NCBI GenBank assembly: GCA_016234115.1
Contig: JACRHD010000014.1
Coordinates: 1 to 61,880, forward strand
Source: Nitrospirota bacterium
Lineage (GTDB): Bacteria > Nitrospirota > Thermodesulfovibrionia > UBA6902
Length of the DNA: 61,880 nucleotides
Reading direction: 5' to 3'
Below the pieces are notes generated by a model, which was not told the origin of the DNA, made no database searches, and saw only the letters and a list, made by a program, of their open reading frames with translations. Numbering within the stretch: the stretch's first letter is position 1; each line of letters opens with the position of its first letter. Both the position numbers and the translations under genes were made by a program. Below are positions 54,189-61,880 of this stretch, piece after piece.

Positions 54189-54926
54189 TTACTGAGCATC
54201 GATGTAGAACACGGCCCTGACCGTGCCCTGCAGCATGAGCGTGCCGGCTTCCACAGGTGTTTGGCTTCCGGCATCCAGGGCCTCTTGCGCAGCCATCCCA
54301 AAGCGGTAGAGAGGTCTCGGCGTCTCACCTCCGCATGAAGCGGAAATATCCTTTACGCCGGCGATCCTCGTCCCGAGCGACTGCGCGACGACGTCCGCGT
54401 CGGACCTGGCCTGTTCCGTCGCCCGCTGCAGGAGACTCTTGCAGGACCCCTTCGTGTCCGACAAACTGAAACTGATATTATCGACCCTGTTTATGCCCTG
54501 CTCTACAGCGCTGTCGATGAATCCGCCCACATTCGATATCTGTTTTGTCCTGACCGTTATCTGGTTTACGGCCCTGTAACCGAGGAATTTATTTTTTCTC
54601 GTAACCTGATCATATTCATGAACGGGCTCAAGAGAATATGAAGAAGTCTTGATTTCATCGCCCGCGTCCGGCTTAAGGAGCTTCTTTATCCCGCTGATCA
54701 CTCTTTCAGATATCACATTATTTTTATGGGTCGCCTGCGATACGGTGGCCGAGGTATTTTCAATTGCGAGAACAAGTACGGCGGTATCAGGAGGATAATT
54801 ATCAGTTGCCGCGCCTGTTACTGAAACAGTCCCCCTCCTGTCTTCTCCCTGCGTATCCGCCGCAACGGCAGTCCCGGTCAGCATTGTCCCGATAAAAAAT
54901 AAAAAAATGCATTGCATTATCTTCAT
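54189..54926 (-). CDS. SIMPL-domain (DUF541) exported protein
   Basis: 245 residues with a signal peptide (CIFLFFIGTMLTGTAVAA), then the SIMPL/DUF541 domain: GTVSVTGAATDNYPPDTAVL, TSSYSLEPVHEYDQ and YRAVNQITVRTKQ. Members, such as BP26/OMP28, are periplasmic or surface oligomers of unclear function. ATG 54926 has GGGAGG upstream. Its 3' end is duplicated at 53225. Confidence 0.88.
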   Translation of the reverse strand: MKIMQCIFLFFIGTMLTGTAVAADTQGEDRRGTVSVTGAATDNYPPDTAVLVLAIENTSATVSQATHKNNVISERVISGIKKLLKPDAGDEIKTSSYSLEPVHEYDQVTRKNKFLGYRAVNQITVRTKQISNVGGFIDSAVEQGINRVDNISFSLSDTKGSCKSLLQRATEQARSDADVVAQSLGTRIAGVKDISASCGGETPRPLYRFGMAAQEALDAGSQTPVEAGTLMLQGTVRAVFYIDAQ

Positions 54927-55063
54927 ATTCTCCCTCCCGGAAAGATTTTTATGATAATACGCTATGCCGCTCTCCCTTATCAAGGTGACCGCTCACACCC
55001 GCGTTTTGACCCCCCGCGTTTTGACCGCCGTCAATGTTTTGATATACTAACGGTAGGTAACCG

Positions 55064-55423
55064 ATGAATATACTGAAAAGATGGCTGATATCAGGTCTTT
55101 CCCTTTTCGCGGCCGCGTGGCTTGTTCCGGGCATAAGGGCGGAAGGCAATGAGCTTGCCGTCTATTTCGTGATGGCCGTCATCCTGGGGCTTGTCAATCT
55201 GACCGTGAAACCGATACTCATCCTGCTCTCCCTGCCGATTACCATTCTCACACTCGGGCTGTTCATGCTTGTCCTTAATGCGCTCATGCTGTGGTTTGCC
55301 TCTTCCATAGCGGTCAAACTCTTCAATATAGGGTTCTACGTTGACGGGTTCCCGCCCGCATTCCTGGGCGCCCTTATCGTAAGCGTTGTCTCGCTGCTCC
55401 TGTCGTCCCTTATGCGGGACTGA
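55064..55423 (+). CDS. Four-helix membrane protein (phage holin-like, PF04020 type)
   Basis: 119 residues with four membrane segments. LVPGIRAEGNELAVYFVMAVILGLVN, LSLPITILTLGLFMLVLNALMLWF and FLGALIVSVVSLLLSSL are typical of the mycobacterial-type holin family, a widespread chromosomal family that is not usually phage-related. The 344-bp spacer after it (55424-55767) shows no gene or clear repeat. Confidence 0.88.
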   Translation: MNILKRWLISGLSLFAAAWLVPGIRAEGNELAVYFVMAVILGLVNLTVKPILILLSLPITILTLGLFMLVLNALMLWFASSIAVKLFNIGFYVDGFPPAFLGALIVSVVSLLLSSLMRD

Positions 55424-55767
55424 CTCCTGCCCGGGGGGATGGGGTCGCCCCCGCAGTCGGCAGACCTCGCCTTCGTATTCTCCATCGATTCTGATCCGTT
55501 TGTTATCGGGTCGCGTCCCCGTCCCCGATGGTCCATTACCCGCCAGATGCCGATTGATATTTAATTGCGTAAAACATATAATAGCCTCATCCTGTTCTTA
55601 TACTATTATGTAGTGATTTTACATGAGAGACCTGTCCCCGGAAGACTGACACGTTAAAGGTAACCGCATTGTGTTTTACCGGCATCCGGCCGTCCTTACC
55701 GTAACGTTTTCCACGCGACAGCGAGATAGACAGGATTTTCAATAGCGGAGAAATTACGGGGTCATCA

Positions 55768-56844
55768 ATGGCGACTGATTACAGAGATCTGAAGAAATAT
55801 TGCTATTTTTCCCATCTTTCGGATTCGGCCCTGAAGGCCGTCGCAGCGCGCCTTCATACTGTTGAATTTCCGGCGGGCACTGAGATCATCAGGGAAGACG
55901 CCGCGGCCGACGCCTTTTATCTCGTAAAAGAAGGGGAGGTTGAGATCTTCAAGAAGACGCAATGGGGACAAAAAGCAAAGCTCTCCGTAATCAGTCACGG
56001 AAAGGGTTTCGGAGAAATGGCCCTTTTGACATGCTCACCCCGCTGCTGTTCCGTCACCGCAAAGACCGACGTCAGGCTTCTGGCTTTGATGAAAGCGGAT
56101 TTTGAAGAGATTGTCCGCCTCGATTCAGCTTTTTCGATGCTTGCTGAAAAACGGGTAAAGAGCTATGAACAGTACAACCGGATGAAGACCCTTCAGCCCT
56201 TTGCGCTTCTTGAGCCTGAGAAGATGGCGGCCGTCCTGGACAAGCTTGAAGAGCGCAGTTTCCGGGCGGGCGAAGATATCGTCGTTGAGGGCGCTAAAGG
56301 CGATCTGTACTTTATTGTCAAATCTGGATGCGTTGAGGTCATCAAGAAAAATCTCGACGGCAAGGCGGAGCGCGTCGCCGTCCTGCGTGAGGGGCAGGGC
56401 TTTGGAGAAGAAGCGCTTATTACCGGGGCCCCCCGCAGCGCTACCGTCAGGGCCTCTGACGACGTGATCGTCTGGACCCTGTCTCAGGACGCCTTCCTTG
56501 ACGTTATGAGGTCCGCCTTTCTGGAAGAGATATCGTCTGAAGACGTCCTGAAAAATGAACACCCCTCGTACCTCGATGTACGCATGCAAATGGAGGTTGC
56601 CGAGGAGCGTATCCCCCGCTCGGTACACATACCCCTTGATGAATTGAGGGGCAGATATCAGGAGCTGGACGGCGCGAAAGAATATTACGTATATTGTCTT
56701 CTGGGAGCGAGGAGCGCCATAGCGGCTTTTCTTTTGAACAGCCGCGGGATAAAGGCCAGGAGCATAAAAGGAGGACTTCTTAACTGGACCGGACCGGTGG
56801 AAGGCAGGTCGGAGGGAGTTCATACGCCTTTTAAGCCGACCTGA
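55768..56844 (+). CDS. Double cyclic-nucleotide-binding / rhodanese protein, paralogue 1
   Basis: 358 residues: cNMP-binding domain 1 (about 12-125, GFGEMALLTCSPRCCSV), cNMP-binding domain 2 (about 140-250, GFGEEALITGAPRSATV) and a C-terminal rhodanese domain (SYLDVRMQMEVAEERIPRSV ... YYVYCLLGARSA). Both phosphate cassettes keep the Glu and Arg that bind cyclic nucleotides. The rhodanese Cys and a nearby Arg are present. There is no DNA-binding domain. Likely a cytosolic cNMP-gated sulfurtransferase or redox regulator. Confidence 0.88.
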   Translation: MATDYRDLKKYCYFSHLSDSALKAVAARLHTVEFPAGTEIIREDAAADAFYLVKEGEVEIFKKTQWGQKAKLSVISHGKGFGEMALLTCSPRCCSVTAKTDVRLLALMKADFEEIVRLDSAFSMLAEKRVKSYEQYNRMKTLQPFALLEPEKMAAVLDKLEERSFRAGEDIVVEGAKGDLYFIVKSGCVEVIKKNLDGKAERVAVLREGQGFGEEALITGAPRSATVRASDDVIVWTLSQDAFLDVMRSAFLEEISSEDVLKNEHPSYLDVRMQMEVAEERIPRSVHIPLDELRGRYQELDGAKEYYVYCLLGARSAIAAFLLNSRGIKARSIKGGLLNWTGPVEGRSEGVHTPFKPT

Positions 56845-56900
56845 GCCTGCGGTTCGCACGAGGCGTGACCTCGGCCGGAGAAAAAAGGAGGAGCGATAGA

Positions 56901-57995
56901 ATGGAAAAACTATCACCGAGTATTCTTAAATTATATTCATATTTCTCACATCTGTCGGACGGCGCGCTGGAGGAGGTCTGCGATAAGCTCGAAGTCGTCG
57001 AACTGCCCGCCGGTTCAGGGATTATAGAGGAAGGCGCTGCGGCCGACTCTTTTTTTATGATAAAAAGGGGAGCGGTGGATGTCCTGAAAAAGACCAAATG
57101 GGGCCAGGACGCGAAAATTACCTCTCTGAAATGCGGAGAAGGGTTCGGCGAGATGGCGCTTCTTACATGTTCGCACAGGTATTCCACCGTCATTGCAAAG
57201 ACCGACGTTACTCTCTATAAACTCTACAAAAAAGACTTCGATGAAATCGTCAGGTGGGATTCCGCCATATCCTGCATGATGGGTTCAAAGGCGCATGCCT
57301 CTTCCGAATACAACAAGATAAAAACGCTTCAGCCTTTTGCGCTCCTCGACCCTGAGAAGATGTTTGCCCTGTCGGACAAATTTGTCGAGAAAAATTACGC
57401 CTTCGGCTCGGACATAATAAAAGAGGGAGAGGTCGGAGACGCGTATTACGTCATTAAATCCGGAAAGGTGGCGGTCATAAAAAAAGAAAACAGGGAGCAA
57501 CCCGAGCAGGTGGCTGTTCTAAGCGAAGGCGAGGGGTTTGGAGAAGAGGCGCTGATCAGCGGAAAGCGCCGGAGCGCCACCTGCAGGGCGATGGAAGAGA
57601 CCGTTGTCCTGTCGCTGTCGAAGGCGGATTTTGAAAAGCTGATGAAGGCCTCTTTTCTTGAAATTGTTTATCCCGAAGACATCACGCCGGAGGACATGAA
57701 GGACATTGTCTTCATCGACACCAGGTTCCCGAAGCAGTTTGAGGAAGAGCATATCGAAGGGGCGGTCAATATGCCGCTTGAATACCTCCGGACCCGCTAC
57801 ACTGAGCTGGACCCGGCGAAGAAATATTACACATACTGCGGCATGGAGGCATGGGGGATGCCGGCCGCGTTCATCCTGAAGAGCCTCGGACTGGACGCCT
57901 CGGGCATAAGGGGAGGTCTGAGCGCGTGGGAAGGCCCGGTCGACGGCACGAAAGACGGCATTCATCTGCCCGAGGCCCCGGCGCCGGACAAATAA
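56901..57995 (+). CDS. Double cyclic-nucleotide-binding / rhodanese protein, paralogue 2
   Basis: 364 residues with the same plan as its upstream neighbour: cNMP domains with GFGEMALLTCSHRYSTV and GFGEEALISGKRRSATC, then a rhodanese domain (IVFIDTRFPKQFEEEHIEGAVN). The rhodanese loop keeps Cys (YYTYCGMEAWGM) but lacks the Arg expected in the loop, so activity may differ. ATG 56901 has GGAGGAG upstream. The pair arose by tandem duplication. Confidence 0.88.
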   Translation: MEKLSPSILKLYSYFSHLSDGALEEVCDKLEVVELPAGSGIIEEGAAADSFFMIKRGAVDVLKKTKWGQDAKITSLKCGEGFGEMALLTCSHRYSTVIAKTDVTLYKLYKKDFDEIVRWDSAISCMMGSKAHASSEYNKIKTLQPFALLDPEKMFALSDKFVEKNYAFGSDIIKEGEVGDAYYVIKSGKVAVIKKENREQPEQVAVLSEGEGFGEEALISGKRRSATCRAMEETVVLSLSKADFEKLMKASFLEIVYPEDITPEDMKDIVFIDTRFPKQFEEEHIEGAVNMPLEYLRTRYTELDPAKKYYTYCGMEAWGMPAAFILKSLGLDASGIRGGLSAWEGPVDGTKDGIHLPEAPAPDK

Positions 57996-58031
57996 CGCCC
58001 GGCCCGGCGAACAGGGAAGATAATTTAATTT

Positions 58032-58751
58032 ATGAAAAAAGAAATTTGTGTCAGGGGAGACGATAAGGAGCTGATTGAAAAGTTTCTGAAGAGGATATCG
58101 CTTTTCAGAAATTTTAATACGCGGAGCCTGCAGTGCGTGCTCGGGGAGTTTAAAGTTATCACCGTCGAAAATAACGAGGACGTTGTCTTTCAGGATGACG
58201 AAGGGACCGACCTTTATATCGTGCTCAAAGGCAAAGTGAAAGTAAGTCTCACAGGGCTGGACGGAAATGAATTTATACTGACGGAGCTGAAAGAGGGTGA
58301 TTTCTTCGGGGAGATGAGCCTGATAGACGGAAAATCACGGTCCGCCAATGTGATAGCCCTTGAAGATACGACCCTGGGAGTGTTGCCGAGAGATATGTTC
58401 ATATGCACAATGAAGGAGAACAACGCCATTGCCTTCGATCTGCTTGAGGCGCTTATTCAGAGATTAAGGAAATCAAACGATATGATCGAGTCGCTGGCGT
58501 TTCTGGATGTTAATGAAAGGCTTGTGAAATTCCTGATTGACGACGCAAGGAAACACCGCGAAACAGTAAAAGGAAGTCATTACATTGCGAGAAAACGGAC
58601 CCATCAGGAGATGGCCTCGCACATCGGGGTATCGAGAGAGGCAGTGACAAAGGCGCTCAAGGCCCTGTCTTTCAGGAAAACGGTGATTGAGGAAGACGGA
58701 TATTTCCTGATCTCATCCGACGCAGCAAGTGAATTCTCGGTCGACAAGTAG
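58032..58751 (+). CDS. CRP/FNR-family transcription regulator
   Basis: 239 residues: cNMP-binding domain (GDFFGEMSLIDGKSRSANV with Glu and Arg kept), a dimer helix and a C-terminal winged helix (THQEMASHIGVSREAVTKAL). No FNR-type Cys cluster, so it is CRP-like. It follows the two cNMP/rhodanese genes by 36 bp; all three may respond to the same nucleotide. Confidence 0.9.
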   Translation: MKKEICVRGDDKELIEKFLKRISLFRNFNTRSLQCVLGEFKVITVENNEDVVFQDDEGTDLYIVLKGKVKVSLTGLDGNEFILTELKEGDFFGEMSLIDGKSRSANVIALEDTTLGVLPRDMFICTMKENNAIAFDLLEALIQRLRKSNDMIESLAFLDVNERLVKFLIDDARKHRETVKGSHYIARKRTHQEMASHIGVSREAVTKALKALSFRKTVIEEDGYFLISSDAASEFSVDK

Positions 58752-59172
58752 ACAGACCTCATTTATTTCCTCCGCATCTTCTTGTCCCGGGGCGTCCTTG
58801 ACCCGGAGCATTCACGAATGCCGTACTCCGGCAAGCATGCTTCCTGAGCTATTGTAGTGCGTCTTAAATCCTTTTACATTGAAACTCCTGATAATTGTCA
58901 TTCCCGAGGTGGTAAGCGGGAATGACGGCTCAGGACACTCGAAGCATATGTAAAGAAGCGTTGGACGCACTACACTATCGGATCGCAAGCGGCGCGGGGT
59001 CCGACTGTCCGCTGTAATTTTCTCATGACGCAAGGTCTCTGATTAAAGTCCGTGTCATTCGCCGCTGAAGAGTTGCGGCAGATGTGAAAAATACCTTGAT
59101 TCCGGAATTAAGTATATGGATAATAAACAATAAGGTCTTTCTCATCTTTTAAGATCTTCATGGGCCCTCAAA
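58752..59172. other. Spacer containing a MITE-like element
   Basis: Apart from the 120-bp inverted-repeat element at 58854-58973 no gene is seen. Confidence 0.5.
58854..58973. mobile_element. 120-bp MITE-like inverted-repeat element
   Basis: The ends are perfect 10-bp inverted repeats (GTAGTGCGTC / GACGCACTAC), and similarity extends inward to TTTACAT. Nested inside is GTCATTCCCG ... CGGGAATGAC of the repeat family at 16762. No clear target duplication or second copy is seen in the window. Confidence 0.45.
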
Positions 59173-60648
59173 ATGATTGATGGAATAACAGTCCAGATAC
59201 TCGGCGATTCAGCTCCCTTTTCAAGAATGGGCAAGAGCATCGGTTATCTGGTGACTATCGGGGAGTCGTCCTATCTTATCGATTGCGGAGCGCCCCTGTT
59301 TCAGCAGTTAGGGGGGCATGCCGTCAGAGACTTAAAGGGGATCATCATCACCCACTGCCACGACGACCACAAGAGATGGTTCAGCGATATTGCCATATTT
59401 TACAAGTACGCAACGGACATATTCCACAAAATGCCCCTCATTGCGTCGGAAGCTGTGCATAATGAAGTGAAAAAATCCGCGCAGGCCGCTCTGGACAGGA
59501 GCCTTTCCGACGACTCTAAAAGGGTCATAGATATTGAATATGATGAATACGTTGACTATAAAATATTGGGGCCCAGGGCAAAATACAGGATAGCCGCCGA
59601 GGATGAAAAAGACGGGAATACGTCCCTGCGCGTAGTTGACGGCAGCGGCGTCCCTGTCGGACCGGATACGGCCAAAATCATTATCAGCGGCAAGACCGGA
59701 AGGCCGCGCATGCTTTTCAGGGACCCCGATTACAATGAATGGATCGAGCCGGAGAGTTTTTATCCTTTCTCTTCGGACGTATTTTATGAAGAAGAAAAAA
59801 ACGCGCACAGGAGCTCCGAGGGCTTTTCAATTGAGGCGATCAATGCGCCCATATGGCACGGCATTCCCAACATCGGGATAAAGATCACAACGTCAAAAGA
59901 GACCCTGATCTTCAGCTCCGACACGGTCCATGACCTGGACATATGGAAGCAGCTTTACACCAAGAAAAGGCCCCAGCGGCTTTACATGCCGAAAAAAGAA
60001 TTCGAGGCTATGCCCGTCATTTACGGCGACATCAACGACTACATAGAGAGAACGTGGAGCGAGGAGCGTTACAGGGAGGCCGCCGGCGTCTTTAAGGACG
60101 CCGTGGTCATACACGATGTAGCGGTACGGGACCCTGTTGTTCACACCAGCTATTGCAAACTGGATAAAACGAATTTGAAAAAAGACAAGACCATACTGAC
60201 GCACAGCCCGGACATGATAACGTCGGAATGGGTGTTGTCAAAAACGGACAAAAAAATCAAGATAATCGGAGACGGCTTTTTTGAAATAGTAGGGAACGAA
60301 TTCATGCCCATGAATGCGGATATTTATCACAAAGAAAACGGCAGATATTATGTGGGCTACAAAAACGAAGACGGAAATTATACGGTATACAGCAATAATG
60401 GAATCCTCAGCCTTTCCGCGGGAAACGGCGTCAAAAACGGCCGGGCGCTTTTTAACGTAGACCTGTATGAAGACCTGACAGGCCGGTATTTCCCGAAATC
60501 AGAGGAAGCAGGATCGATGTACATGCTGCGTGATGACGGCAAGGTGGAGCTTGTGCGCTTTACTGAAGACGGCAGCAGGGGCTCGGTGGCGCAGTGCTGC
60601 AGGAAGAAGTTATTGAGAGACAGGGCGGCCTTAAAGGTCTTCCCATGA
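59173..60648 (+). CDS. Metallo-beta-lactamase-fold hydrolase with C-terminal extension
   Basis: 491 residues. LIDCGAPLFQQLGGHAVRDL and THCHDDHKRWFSD carry the HxHxDH metal motif; later APIWHGIPNIGIKI, FSSDTVHDLDIWKQL and VVIHDVAVRD supply the remaining ligand segments. Overall it resembles RNase Z-type or phosphodiesterase-type members rather than lactamases. Residues about 370-491 form an additional beta-rich domain (GRYYVGYKNEDGNYTVYSN) I cannot name. It lies after three cNMP-binding proteins; a phosphodiesterase role is only a guess. The ribosome site is weak. Confidence 0.75.
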   Translation: MIDGITVQILGDSAPFSRMGKSIGYLVTIGESSYLIDCGAPLFQQLGGHAVRDLKGIIITHCHDDHKRWFSDIAIFYKYATDIFHKMPLIASEAVHNEVKKSAQAALDRSLSDDSKRVIDIEYDEYVDYKILGPRAKYRIAAEDEKDGNTSLRVVDGSGVPVGPDTAKIIISGKTGRPRMLFRDPDYNEWIEPESFYPFSSDVFYEEEKNAHRSSEGFSIEAINAPIWHGIPNIGIKITTSKETLIFSSDTVHDLDIWKQLYTKKRPQRLYMPKKEFEAMPVIYGDINDYIERTWSEERYREAAGVFKDAVVIHDVAVRDPVVHTSYCKLDKTNLKKDKTILTHSPDMITSEWVLSKTDKKIKIIGDGFFEIVGNEFMPMNADIYHKENGRYYVGYKNEDGNYTVYSNNGILSLSAGNGVKNGRALFNVDLYEDLTGRYFPKSEEAGSMYMLRDDGKVELVRFTEDGSRGSVAQCCRKKLLRDRAALKVFP

Positions 60649-61016
60649 AGCCGGACTTTATCACGCCGCTGCCCGACAACGCTCTTTCTCCCTGATCAAA
60701 GACCCGCGATCTCCATATTGCTCACCCGGACAAAATCCTGAGAAATAAATTCACCCCCCCCGTGAAGTCGCAGGCAGCGCCCTTACGATGTTGCCCGCGT
60801 CAGTCCTTATAATCCCCCGGGAACAGCCGTGCGTCAATCTTGTATCGGTCCCTGTTAGGTGATACAATGACCGAAAGCGGATATCGCGAGGTCAACCATG
60901 AAGGTATTGATCATAAGCGCCGGCGGCAATTTAATCACGTCCCGTCAGCCCCGGGACCTCCCGGCTTTTATCAGAAGGCTCATGTAAAAAGCAGCGAAGA
61001 AGTAAATCGGCATTAC
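60649..61016. other. Spacer without a clear gene
   Basis: A 29-codon frame at 60898 (MKVLIISAGGNLITS, GAGGT upstream) is the only hint and looks like a remnant start. Nothing else is recognised. Confidence 0.3.
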
Positions 61017-61790
61017 ATGAAAATCTACGTCGGCACAAGCGGGTACGGATACAGGGAATGGAAAGGGAGGTTCTATCCTGAAAAGATCTCTCCCAAAGAA
61101 ATGCTGCGCTTCTACGCTGAACGCTTCAGCGCGGCAGAGATCAATAATACCTTTTACCATATGCCTCAGGAGGGCGTCCTGTCATCCTGGGCGGAACAGG
61201 TCCCAGCCGACTTTGTTTTCGCGATCAAGGCGCCCCAGGTCATCACTCATCTGAAGCGGTTGAGAAATGCAGAGGCGGAGGCCGATTATTTCTTCAGGGC
61301 GCTTTCGGTCCTCGGCAGGAAACTGGGACCGGTCCTTTTCCAGTTCCCCGGCAGTTTTCACGCGGACTATCCGGGGCTGCGGGATTTTCTCGAACTGGTC
61401 CCCGGCCTGTCCTGCGCCTTCGAGTTCCGCCACATCTCCTGGATCGACAATGAAATCCTGGACCTCCTTCGTGAAAGGGGACATAGTTTTTGCGTCGCGG
61501 ACACTGATGAGGACCCGGCGGACGAGATCATCAGTACGGCAACATGGGGATATTTGCGTCTGCGCCGTTCAGATTATACGGATGCTGACCTGTCGCACTG
61601 GATAGAGAAAATTATTTCGCAAAAATGGAAGAAGGCCTTTGTTTTTTTCAAACACGGGGAAGAGGCCAAAGGGCCCGATCTGGCGATGCGTTTTTGCGAG
61701 CTCGCCCGTTCTCAATGCGTCCATGCCGGGAGAAAAAGATTAAACTTAGAAAAAGCAGTTAACCACAGAGGCACGGAGGCACAGAGTTAA
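61017..61790 (+). CDS. DUF72-family protein
   Basis: 257 residues of the YecE/DUF72 TIM-barrel family: IYVGTSGYGYREWKGRFYPE, NNTFYHMPQEGVLSSWAEQ, FAIKAPQVITHLKRL, GPVLFQFPGSFHADY, FEFRHISWID and YLRLRR. Function unknown; some members may be endonuclease-like. The frame is open upstream to 60840, but the family begins at 61017. The last dozen residues (KAVNHRGTEAQS) are encoded by a dispersed repeat that overlaps the end of the gene. Confidence 0.88.
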   Translation: MKIYVGTSGYGYREWKGRFYPEKISPKEMLRFYAERFSAAEINNTFYHMPQEGVLSSWAEQVPADFVFAIKAPQVITHLKRLRNAEAEADYFFRALSVLGRKLGPVLFQFPGSFHADYPGLRDFLELVPGLSCAFEFRHISWIDNEILDLLRERGHSFCVADTDEDPADEIISTATWGYLRLRRSDYTDADLSHWIEKIISQKWKKAFVFFKHGEEAKGPDLAMRFCELARSQCVHAGRKRLNLEKAVNHRGTEAQS

Positions 61791-61880
61791 AAAATAAGAG
61801 AAAAGGCCAATATGAATCATTCACCTAAGTGATGAAGCAAAATTATTCGATAACCTCTTGTTTTCTCAGTGTCTCTGTGC
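61760..61880. repeat. CCACAGAGGCAC-type repeat at the right edge
   Basis: AACCACAGAGGCACGGAGGCACAGAG on the left faces CTCAGTGTCTCTGTGC at the window edge. It is related in base pattern to the arms of the element at 7093 and 18136, and is cut by the window end. Confidence 0.55.

Noticed and set aside
55064-55423. Prophage evidence from the holin-like gene
   Set aside because: This family is widely chromosomal and no other phage structural or lysis gene is near; the ORF6N remnant alone is not enough.
60898-60987. 29-codon frame beginning MKVLIISAGGN
   Set aside because: Too short to assign; it may be a remnant but nothing downstream continues it.

Overview
The window looks like a piece of chromosome from a free-living, probably anaerobic or microaerophilic bacterium of moderate GC, most like the Nitrospirota / Desulfobacterota group. 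I infer this from family content only (a PEP-CTERM protein, a very large BadF/HgdB-type dehydratase activase, HAF-repeat and YVTN secreted proteins, MoaD/ThrC/MoeB/TusA clustering). There is no rRNA gene in the window to test it, and I saw no tRNA gene and no CRISPR array.

Layout. 1-7.3 kb: secreted or lipid-anchored proteins (a partial beta-helix lipoprotein, a HAF/PKD repeat protein), an NYN nuclease, purN, a site-2-type protease, a lipoprotein and an internally deleted htrA remnant. 7.3-12.8 kb: housekeeping block fabG, acpP, fabF, rnc, purM, trpS. 13-20.4 kb: secretion-type AAA ATPase, citrate synthase, CvpA, a 40-residue membrane protein, an EF-hand protein, a degenerate AAA ATPase and glgB. 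20.6-26.2 kb: AlkD-like protein, EamA transporter and an MBOAT plus two SGNH proteins (polysaccharide O-acylation type operon). 26.2-31.9 kb, minus strand: hom, tusA-like, moeB-like, a second threonine-synthase-like gene, a MoaD/ThiS-like carrier, a NIL protein and thrC. This resembles a protein-thiocarboxylate sulfur-transfer and aspartate-family amino-acid cluster. 32.2-35.8 kb: PEP-CTERM protein behind a sigma-54-like promoter, xseB, xseA, YVTN beta-propeller protein.

35.8-40.5 kb is an accessory DNA-metabolism island: a PaeR7I-type restriction-modification pair sits next to the cut-off 3' end of a PQQ-type sugar dehydrogenase. It is followed by a zinc-ribbon membrane protein, a CopZ/BFD-like iron-sulfur protein with an in-frame TGA that looks like a selenocysteine codon, an SRAP protein and an RNase H/GIY-YIG fusion. 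40.5-51 kb: ABC-F protein, SUI1-type factor, HlyD/ABC-2 exporter and a 1,410-residue activase. 51-55 kb is a decaying region: a frameshifted ORF6N gene, an internally deleted nucleotidyltransferase, and a DUF2283/DUF4258 pair plus SIMPL gene of which a second, eroded copy lies upstream. 55.7-61.8 kb: two paralogous double-cNMP-domain/rhodanese proteins, a CRP/FNR regulator, a metallo-beta-lactamase-fold protein and a DUF72 protein.

Several families of palindromic dispersed repeats lie in the spaces between genes, and in three places they form the end of a coding sequence. The most notable candidate for something undescribed is the putative selenoprotein at 38388-38612. Its TGA replaces an expected cluster-ligand cysteine, the frame stays open and family-like after it, and a bacterial-SECIS-shaped hairpin follows at the right distance.
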